Shown piece after piece: positions 58,767-64,000 of a stretch of 64,000 nucleotides of DNA. Source of the DNA: DASUPK01 sp963736305 (lineage in GTDB: Bacteria; Actinomycetota; Thermoleophilia; Solirubrobacterales; 70-9); the NCBI GenBank assembly GCA_963736305.1, contig CAVTOD010000007.1:372001-436000 (forward strand), given 5' to 3'. The translations under genes and the position numbers were made by a program. Positions within the stretch are counted from its first letter, which is position 1. Every line of letters begins with the position of its first letter. Below the pieces are notes generated by a model, which was not told the DNA's origin, ran no database searches, and saw nothing but the letters and a program-made list of their open reading frames with translations.

Positions 58767-59635
58767 CAGGCCTCCCTGTTCGGAGTGATCAAGACGTTGT
58801 CGATGAGGCGGGCCTCGCCGACCCGGGCCGCGACCGCCACCAGCACGGGTCTCCCGTTCAGCTCGGCTACCGGGGAGAGGTCCTCCGCGGCGCGCGCCTC
58901 CACGTACTCCGGCTCGATGCCGGCCCTGCGGAGCTCGTTTCGCGCAACCTCCACCAGCGATTCGATTGAGGTCTCTCCGCCGCGGGCGGCCTCCTGGGCG
59001 GCGGCCAGCGCGCGCGAGATCGCCGTCGCCTGCTCACGCTGGTCCGGCGTCAGATAGGTGTTCCGCGAGCTCAGTGCCAGGCCGCCCTCCTCGCGGACGG
59101 TCGGCAGCACGGAGATCTCGATGGGGAAGTCCAGGTCCCTGGCCATGCGCTCGATCACCAGGGCCTGCTGGGCGTCCTTGCGGCCGAAGTAGGCGACGTC
59201 CGGCTGGACCGAGTTGAAGAGCTTGGCCACGACGGTCGTGACGCCGCGGAAGTGGGAGGGGCCGCGGTGCTCGGGATCTCCCTCGAGGACGCCTGTCAGG
59301 TCGCCGGCGACCTCGACGGACGTGGCGAACCCCTCCGGATACACCTCGTCGTCGTCCGGCATCCAGAGCAGATCGACTCCCGCCCGCTCGGCGAGCTCGG
59401 CGTCACGCTTCTCGTCCCGGGGATAGGCCTCGAGGTCCTCGCCCGGTCCGAACTGGGTCGGGTTGACGAACAGGCTGACGACGACGACGTCGCAGTCCTC
59501 GCGGGCCTGATGCATCAGCGAAAGGTGGCCCTCATGGAAGTAGCCCATGGTGGGGACCAGGCCAATCCGTCGTGCCTGGCGGCGTGGCTCGGCGAGCGCT
59601 TCGCGCAGCTCTGGCCTGGTGCGGACGATCTTCAC
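58766..59635 (-). CDS. panC: Pantothenate synthetase
   Basis: ATP-dependent joining of pantoate and beta-alanine. HIGH-like motif in VPTMGYFHEGHLSLM, then LFVNPTQFGPGEDLEAYPR, YFGRKDAQQ and LALSSRNTYL. 289 residues. The GTG at 59635 overlaps the stop of the DUF2520 gene (GTGA); a longer open frame upstream is a shadow of that gene. Confidence 0.95.
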   Translation of the reverse strand: MKIVRTRPELREALAEPRRQARRIGLVPTMGYFHEGHLSLMHQAREDCDVVVVSLFVNPTQFGPGEDLEAYPRDEKRDAELAERAGVDLLWMPDDDEVYPEGFATSVEVAGDLTGVLEGDPEHRGPSHFRGVTTVVAKLFNSVQPDVAYFGRKDAQQALVIERMARDLDFPIEISVLPTVREEGGLALSSRNTYLTPDQREQATAISRALAAAQEAARGGETSIESLVEVARNELRRAGIEPEYVEARAAEDLSPVAELNGRPVLVAVAARVGEARLIDNVLITPNREA

Positions 59636-60417
59636 GTGGGCACCTCGTCCACTGATTCCCGCGCAAGGGCCTCCGCACGCGTGGCCAGGGCGTCGTAGAC
59701 GGGGAGCAGCTCCGGGGCGCTCTCGGCGAGGGCGGTGCGGTGACGCTCGACGGTGGCGCGGTCGCCCCGGGCGATCGGGCCGGTCAACGCGGCGGGCCCG
59801 CGCTCGGCCCAGTTGGCGGCGGTGCGGAGGACAAGCGGGGCGAGGAGCTCGCGGGCGTCCTCGATCCCGAGGCGCTCGACGAGCTCGGCGGCTGACTCCT
59901 CGAGCACGACCAGCAGATTCGAGGCCATCGCCGCAGCGGCGTGGTAGGCGGCACGGCTCTCCTCCGGCACCTCGAAGGGCCTCATCCCGAGCGCCTCGGC
60001 GAGGGACCCGGCGTACGCGAGCGCCGCGTCGTCGGATCCGGCGATCGCGGCGGGGGTGCCCGCGACCGCGGTGTCGCCGTCGGCGAAGGTCTGGAGCGGG
60101 TGCACCGAGAACGTTGATGCGCCGCGCTCGCGGGCCGCCGCCAGCGCATCCAGGGTGCTCGCGCCGCTGACGTGACCGACCAGCGCCGGGCCGGAGGCGG
60201 CGATCCGCTCGCAGGCCTCCGCGATCACGTCGTCGGGGACGCACAGCAGGACCGCGCCGGATCCATCCACCGCACCGTCTCGGCTCACGAGCCGCACGTC
60301 GATCCCGGCGAGCTCGGCCGCCTTGCTGAGCGAACCGCCCACGCGGCCGCCGCCAACGACGACAAGCGGCGCGGCGCTCAGGGGGGATGGGAGGGAATCC
60401 CGTTCCAGTTCCCGCAT
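59632..60417 (-). CDS. Rossmann-like and DUF2520 domain protein of the pantothenate operon
   Basis: About 261 residues from MRELERDSLPSPLSAAPLVVVGGGRVGGSLS. NAD(P)-binding N-domain (VVGGGRVGG, LCVPDDVI) and helical DUF2520 C-domain (RAAYHAAAAMASNLLVVLEESAAELVERLGI). The same order with panC-panD occurs in Mycobacterium tuberculosis (Rv3603c). The fold resembles ketopantoate reductase, and no panE is in the cluster, so it may supply that step; unproven. An ATG at 60495 would add 26 residues. Confidence 0.82.
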   Translation of the reverse strand: MRELERDSLPSPLSAAPLVVVGGGRVGGSLSKAAELAGIDVRLVSRDGAVDGSGAVLLCVPDDVIAEACERIAASGPALVGHVSGASTLDALAAARERGASTFSVHPLQTFADGDTAVAGTPAAIAGSDDAALAYAGSLAEALGMRPFEVPEESRAAYHAAAAMASNLLVVLEESAAELVERLGIEDARELLAPLVLRTAANWAERGPAALTGPIARGDRATVERHRTALAESAPELLPVYDALATRAEALARESVDEVPT

Positions 60418-60516
60418 TGGAGATACCAGACGGCTGTGTGTGGGTGGACGAGGGTGTCGGTGCGGTGCTTGAAGTTGGATCGGGTCCGCGCTCATCGGAG
60501 TCACGGCCCGCGGCGA

Positions 60517-60522
60517 AGTATA
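60517..60522 (-). promoter_or_regulatory. -10 element (TATACT) of the pan operon promoter
   Basis: TATACT on the minus strand, near consensus, with a start site expected about 60510. It would yield a leader of about 15 nt to ATG 60495 or about 93 nt to ATG 60417. Confidence 0.5.
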
Positions 60523-60616
60523 GAGAGGGTCACTGGCCAACCAGCCAGTCTTGAGATCGAGCGAATCGGCCCATTTTGCGGCCGCGGATGCGGCTCAGGG
60601 GGTCAGATGGCCGAAC

Positions 60617-60622
60617 TACCAT
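60617..60622 (+). promoter_or_regulatory. -10 element (TACCAT) of a leaderless promoter for fmdB-udg-tsaE
   Basis: TACCAT ends 7 nt before the GTG at 60630. Confidence 0.5.
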
Positions 60623-60629
60623 CCACCCG

Positions 60630-60923
60630 GTGCCTATCTACGAGTTCGCGTGTGAGTCGTGCGGCCACGCCTTCGAGGAGCTGGTGGGGTCACACGTCGG
60701 CCTGGATGCTGCGGACGTCGTCTGCCCCGAGTGCGGCTCGGCAAAGGTCGAGCGCCGGATTTCCACCTCATATGCGCCGCTGCAGCGCCAGATGACCCCG
60801 AACGAGCGCCGCCGGCTGGAGGAGCGGCGCGGCACGGATCGAGGGGGCGCCAAGGATCGGTTCGCGAAGCAGCGCGCGGCGGAGAAGCGCGCCGCCGCCA
60901 GACGTAGCGGGGGAAGCTCGTGA
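60630..60923 (+). CDS. FmdB family zinc-ribbon protein
   Basis: 97 residues from GTG (VPIYEFACESCGHAFEELV). Two Cys pairs, CESCG and CPECG, form the zinc ribbon; the C-terminal half is basic and helical (RRRLEERRGTDRGGAKDRFAKQRAAEKRAAARR). Putative regulatory protein, function unknown. The stop overlaps the udg GTG (GTGA). Confidence 0.88.
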   Translation: MPIYEFACESCGHAFEELVGSHVGLDAADVVCPECGSAKVERRISTSYAPLQRQMTPNERRRLEERRGTDRGGAKDRFAKQRAAEKRAAARRSGGSS

Positions 60924-61615
60924 GCGATGCCGAGTCCCGCCGCCAGGCGCTGGTCGAGGTCTACAACGAGGCCTCGATCTGCGAGCGCTGCCCGCTGTCG
61001 GCGACGCGCAACCGGGTCGTCTTCGGCGCGGGAAACGCCGATGCGGACCTGATGTTCGTTGGAGAGGCGCCCGGCGCGGAGGAGGATCGCCAGGGCCTGC
61101 CGTTCGTCGGCCGGGCGGGTGGCCTCCTCTCCCAGCTCCTTGAGGGCATTGGGATGGAGAGGGAGGACGTCTTCATCGCGAACGTCCTCAAGTGCCGCCC
61201 TCCCGGGAACCGGGACCCGCAGCCCGAGGAGATCGACTCCTGCCGGCCGTATCTCGAGAAGCAGGTCGAGCTGATCCAGCCGCGCGTGATCGGGACGCTC
61301 GGCAACTTCTCCACCAAGCTCCTCGCCGCCAATCAGACGGGCATCACCAAGGTCCGGGGCGTCCCTCAGCTGCACCGGATCGGCGGGCGGTTCGTCTACC
61401 TGCTGCCGCTCTTCCACCCGGCCGCCGGGCTGCGGACGCCGCGCGTGGCCGAGCAGCTGCGTGAGGACTTCCGCCAGATCCCCGACCTGCTGGCCCAGCC
61501 GGTGCCGGAGCCCGTAATGCGAGGGGGCTCCGCAGGCGAAGCCGAGGAGCCACCCGTTTCAGGTGGCCCGGAGCGCGAGCCCGAGCCGGACCAGATCGGC
61601 CTGTTCGGCGACTGA
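60920..61615 (+). CDS. Uracil-DNA glycosylase, family 4 (Fe-S type)
   Basis: Removes uracil from DNA. Motifs MFVGEAPGAEEDRQGLPFVGRAG and LPLFHPAA. Four Cys for the 4Fe-4S cluster: CERC, CRPPGNRDP and SCRPYL. 231 residues. The C-terminal tail after about residue 195 includes a palindrome-like DNA element shared with uvrA. The TGA is overlapped by a CTG that starts tsaE. Confidence 0.93.
   Translation: MSDAESRRQALVEVYNEASICERCPLSATRNRVVFGAGNADADLMFVGEAPGAEEDRQGLPFVGRAGGLLSQLLEGIGMEREDVFIANVLKCRPPGNRDPQPEEIDSCRPYLEKQVELIQPRVIGTLGNFSTKLLAANQTGITKVRGVPQLHRIGGRFVYLLPLFHPAAGLRTPRVAEQLREDFRQIPDLLAQPVPEPVMRGGSAGEAEEPPVSGGPEREPEPDQIGLFGD
61521..61567 (+). repeat. Intragenic palindrome-like element, copy 2 (in udg)
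   Basis: GAGGGGGCTCCGC (61521-61533) and AGGAGCCACCCGTTTC (61545-61560); GGCTCC/GGAGCC and GCCACC/GGTGGC can form stems. Matches the uvrA copy at 47041 but is read in a different frame. Confidence 0.6.
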
Positions 61616-62019
61616 CCGAGACGACCGACAGCGCGGCGGAGACGGAGGCGGTCGGAGAGCGGCTTGCCGCGGATCTCGCTCCCGGTGACGTCGTACTGGT
61701 CAGCGGAGATCTCGGCGCGGGCAAGACGACGCTGATCCGCGGCGCCTGCCGGGCGCTCGGGGTGAGCGGGCCGGTTACCTCGCCCACCTTCACGATCGGG
61801 CACACCTACGCCGGCCGACTGCCCGTCTCGCATCTCGACCTCTACCGGCTCGCCGACCTGGGCCAGGAGGACCCGGCCCTCCTCGAGGACTACCTGACCC
61901 CCGAGGCGGTCGCCTTCATCGAATGGCCGGGTGCCGCGGAGCCGTGGCTCGAGCGCGTGACACGGCGCGTCGAGATCCGCCACGCCGGCGGCGACCAGAG
62001 ACAGATTCGCCTGGCCTAG
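61612..62019 (+). CDS. tsaE: tRNA threonylcarbamoyladenosine biosynthesis ATPase TsaE, CTG start
   Basis: Stimulates t6A37 synthesis by TsaB/TsaD. Walker A in LVSGDLGAGKTTLIRGACRALG, then SPTFTIGHTY, SHLDLYRL and FIEWPG. The conserved N terminus runs back to the udg stop with no ATG, GTG or TTG; CTG at 61612 overlaps that stop as CTGA, matching the NTGA overlaps elsewhere in this window. About 135 residues. An internal GTG at 61762 would delete the P-loop and cannot be the true start. Confidence 0.87.
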   Translation: MTETTDSAAETEAVGERLAADLAPGDVVLVSGDLGAGKTTLIRGACRALGVSGPVTSPTFTIGHTYAGRLPVSHLDLYRLADLGQEDPALLEDYLTPEAVAFIEWPGAAEPWLERVTRRVEIRHAGGDQRQIRLA

Positions 62020-62033
62020 GGGCCGATCCGTGA

Positions 62034-62375
62034 CTAGTAGCCGTACTTGCCGCTGCCGCCGTTCTGGTTCTGGTTCTGCTGTTGGTTCTGGTTCTGCTGG
62101 ACCTGTGTCTGGACGCTCTGCACCTGGCTCTGGACGCTCTGAGCCTGCTGCTGTGCGTTTGTAACGGCGGTCGAGATCTGGCTCTGCACGCTGCTCGCCT
62201 GCGACTGCACGCTGTCGATCGCCTTGTTGACGTCGTTGCTGTTGGTGTCGCTGCCGCAGCCGGCAGCACCAACGGCGACGACGGCGAGTACGGCCGCTGC
62301 CGTTCCCGCTTTGCGCGAGGGCGCGCGCCAGCGCGACCCGTCAGACGATGGAAACCTGATGGACTGCTCTGACAT
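62034..62375 (-). CDS. Gln/Asn-rich coiled-coil lipoprotein
   Basis: 113 residues. A basic N region, hydrophobic stretch (AAAVLAVVAVGAAGC) and lipobox VGAAGC make it a lipoprotein. The mature part repeats VQSQ-type units (SVQSQASSVQSQI, SVQSQVQSVQTQVQ), then a Q/N tract ending NGGSGKYGY. Resembles small alanine-zipper/Lpp-like cell-wall lipoproteins only in style. A ribosome binding site (AAGGAGAGG) precedes the ATG. It lies antisense between tsaE and tsaB. Confidence 0.72.
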   Translation of the reverse strand: MSEQSIRFPSSDGSRWRAPSRKAGTAAAVLAVVAVGAAGCGSDTNSNDVNKAIDSVQSQASSVQSQISTAVTNAQQQAQSVQSQVQSVQTQVQQNQNQQQNQNQNGGSGKYGY

Positions 62376-62435
62376 GGTGCCTCTCCTTCTCCCGAGGTCG
62401 ATGGACGCCGATCCCCTTCCTCAAGCACTCTAGTG

Positions 62436-63140
62436 ATGGTCGTCCTGGGTATTGATACGGCCACCGCCGACGCCGTGGTTGGGGTCACCGCAGGCGCCGA
62501 GGTGGTCCACGAAGCTCGCCTGGATCCCGATCCCGATGGACGTCCCCGGCACTCTCAGGTCCTCCTGCCCGAGATCGAGCGCGGGGTGGAGGCGGCCGGC
62601 GGCTGGGAGGAGATCGACCGGATCGCGGTCGGGATCGGTCCCGGCTCCTTCACCGGCCTGCGAATCGGGATCGCGACCGCCCGCGGACTGGCGCAGGCGA
62701 GGGAGATCCCGATAGTCCCTGTCGGGTCGCTGAGCTCGCTCGCGCGTGGCATCGAGGCGTCCTCCGAGGGAAGGCTGGCGCTCCCCGCGATCGACGCCCG
62801 TCGCGGCGAGGTGTTCGCCGCATTGATCGACGACGCCGGCACCGAGCTGTGGCCGCCGTTCGTCGCTCATTCGGATGAGCTGGGCGATCGCGTTCGGGGG
62901 CTCGACAGAGCCCCTCTGGCCGCCGGAGACGGGGCGCTACGATTCGCCGCAGAGCTGGAGGCTGCAGGCGCCACGGTTGCCTCATCCGAGGACCCGATCC
63001 ACCGAATTTCCGCAAGGCACGTTTGCGTGGCGGGGGAGGCGGCAATCGAGGCGTCACCGGACCAGATCCAACCCCTGTACCTGAGACCGCCCGATGCAAA
63101 GAGATGGCTTGAGCGAGATCGCGGAGTCCCCGGGGGATGA
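62436..63140 (+). CDS. tsaB: tRNA threonylcarbamoyladenosine biosynthesis protein TsaB
   Basis: ASKHA-fold partner of TsaD in t6A formation. VVLGIDTATADAVVGV, then RIAVGIGPGSFTGLRIGIATARGLAQ and LPAIDARRGEVFAAL. About 234 residues from ATG 62436; the GTG directly before it (62433) could also serve. Overlaps rimI by 47 nt. Confidence 0.94.
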   Translation: MVVLGIDTATADAVVGVTAGAEVVHEARLDPDPDGRPRHSQVLLPEIERGVEAAGGWEEIDRIAVGIGPGSFTGLRIGIATARGLAQAREIPIVPVGSLSSLARGIEASSEGRLALPAIDARRGEVFAALIDDAGTELWPPFVAHSDELGDRVRGLDRAPLAAGDGALRFAAELEAAGATVASSEDPIHRISARHVCVAGEAAIEASPDQIQPLYLRPPDAKRWLERDRGVPGG

Positions 63141-63600
63141 GCGGGGCGAGCTGAGGCTGCGCCGCCTGGGATACGGCGATCTGCCGTCGGTCATCTCGAT
63201 CGAGCGCCGTTCGTTTCCGACGCCCTGGTCTCTTGCGATGTTCGTCCTGGAGCTGTCCAAGCCATCCGGGATCTGCCTTGCGGCCGAGGACGCCGACGGC
63301 CTGGCCGGCTATCTGGTGTGCGCGCGCTACGAGGACGTCTGGCACCTGATGAACGTCGCGGTCCATCCCGATCACCGCCGGCGTGGCATCGCGACCGATC
63401 TGATCGAGCGCCTCTTCGAGGAGGCCGGGGACGGCTCCCGGTTCACGCTCGAGGTCCGCGTCTCGAATTCGCCGGCGATTGAGATGTACCGCCGCTTCGG
63501 CTTCCGGTCCGCCGGCCGTCGACGTCGCTACTACCACGACAACGGCGAGGACGCCCTGATCATGTGGCTCGAGGCAGCCAAGGGCGCCTCGATCGCTTGA
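63094..63600 (+). CDS. rimI: Ribosomal-protein-alanine N-acetyltransferase RimI
   Basis: GNAT acetylating the N-terminal Ala of S18. RRLGYGDLPSVISIERRSFPTPWSLAMF, the CoA loop VAVHPDHRRRGIATDLIERLFE, and VSNSPAIEMYRRFGF. 168 residues. The tsaB-rimI-tsaD order is widely conserved. Confidence 0.92.
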   Translation: MQRDGLSEIAESPGDERGELRLRRLGYGDLPSVISIERRSFPTPWSLAMFVLELSKPSGICLAAEDADGLAGYLVCARYEDVWHLMNVAVHPDHRRRGIATDLIERLFEEAGDGSRFTLEVRVSNSPAIEMYRRFGFRSAGRRRRYYHDNGEDALIMWLEAAKGASIA

Positions 63601-64000
63601 TCCTCGCTCTCGAGACCTCTTGCGACGACACCTGTGCCGCCGTCGTCGACGGGCCGCGGATCCTCTCCAACGTCGTCTCCTCACAGGCCAAGTTCCACGA
63701 GCGCTACGGCGGCGTCGTCCCGGAGATCGCCTCGCGCCATCACCTCGAGCTGGTCAATGCGGTGGTGGCGGCCGCACTGGACGAGGCTGGAGCCGAGCTC
63801 GCCGACGTGAAGTCCATCGCCGTCACGCAGGGCCCCGGCCTGATCGGCGCGCTGCTGGTCGGGCTCAGCTCCGCGAAGGCGATGGCCGCCGCACATCGCA
63901 AGCCGCTCATCCCGGTCAACCATCTGCAGGGCCATGTCGCCGCCAACTTCCTCGAGCCGGATCCACTCGAGCCGCCCTTCCTGTGCCTGATCGCGAGCGG
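63597..64000 (+). CDS. tsaD: tRNA N6-adenosine threonylcarbamoyltransferase TsaD, 3' end beyond window
   Basis: Transfers the threonylcarbamoyl group to A37. ILALETSCDDTCAAVVDG, RYGGVVPEIASRHH, GPGLIGALLVGLSSAKAMA and NHLQGHVAAN (metal His) are all visible. TTG start overlapping the rimI stop (TTGA). 134 codons are present. Confidence 0.95.
   Translation, partial: MILALETSCDDTCAAVVDGPRILSNVVSSQAKFHERYGGVVPEIASRHHLELVNAVVAAALDEAGAELADVKSIAVTQGPGLIGALLVGLSSAKAMAAAHRKPLIPVNHLQGHVAANFLEPDPLEPPFLCLIAS

Noticed and set aside
1..64000. tRNA, rRNA, CRISPR or insertion-sequence transposase
   Set aside because: Read through for these on both strands; nothing convincing seen. A tRNA scan would be needed to exclude a tRNA fully.

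Overview
The window is compact, GC-rich bacterial chromosome, almost entirely protein-coding on both strands. Actinobacterial gene sets and neighbourhoods (hisIE next to trpE, DUF2520-panC-panD, NarL-type regulators, a PPi-type PfkA signature) together with an AbiEi-N/DUF559 gene suggest Actinomycetota, probably class Thermoleophilia (Solirubrobacterales-like). The phylum is fairly safe; the class is inference. I recognise no rRNA, tRNA, CRISPR array, transposase or prophage, and no gene-free stretch exceeds 300 bases.

Layout. 1-10.7 kb: end of the histidine pathway (hisIE), then trpE-G-D-C, an HtrA protease, an inverted SDR/CFA pair, and trpF-B-A. 10.7-18.5 kb: a tiny membrane protein, TrmO, PfkA, an orphan ABC binding lipoprotein, GNATs, an MhqO/MhqD-like pair, DUF4235, YihY and a TIGR01777 protein. 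18.5-24.6 kb: a frameshifted globin, malic enzyme, an AbiEi-N/DUF559 protein, polA and a YdcZ transporter. 24.7-27.5 kb: a secreted beta-sandwich protein gene lying between 35-36 bp inverted repeats, then a flavin reductase. 27.5-35.5 kb: rpsA-coaE-lytic transglycosylase-secreted protease, a secreted copper protein (PHM-like plus cupredoxin) divergent from a TetR regulator with two operator-like dyads, and uvrB. 35.5-45.2 kb: VOC proteins, msrA, a response regulator, a deletion junction fusing a truncated MFS gene to a truncated histidine kinase, GAP protein, K+ channel, DHA2 efflux pump, AKR, YbhN-like protein, cupin and a VOC remnant. 45.2-57.4 kb: MFS, uvrA, membrane proteins, a split HdeD gene, ROK kinase, acyltransferase, PLP decarboxylase, DUF389, YjbQ and a large coiled-coil membrane protein. 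57.4-64 kb: the pantothenate operon (DUF2520-panC-panD-panB), then fmdB-udg-tsaE, a Gln/Asn-rich lipoprotein on the other strand, and tsaB-rimI-tsaD running off the end.

Two expression habits recur. Many monocistronic genes carry a TANNNT hexamer ending 6-8 nt before the start codon and show no ribosome binding site, the signature of leaderless transcription. Inside operons, stops and starts overlap as NTGA (ATGA, GTGA, TTGA and once CTGA). These habits fix several starts (polA, rpsA, trpB, tsaE) and expose genes with CTG- or ATC-like starts.

The most unusual items are: the inverted-repeat-bounded module at 24974-26327; the PHM-like/cupredoxin protein with its TetR operators; a palindrome-like DNA element found inside both uvrA and udg in different reading frames; the MFS/histidine-kinase deletion scar; a 25 bp divergent leaderless promoter; and a 47 bp dyad at the 5' end of the AbiEi-N/DUF559 gene.
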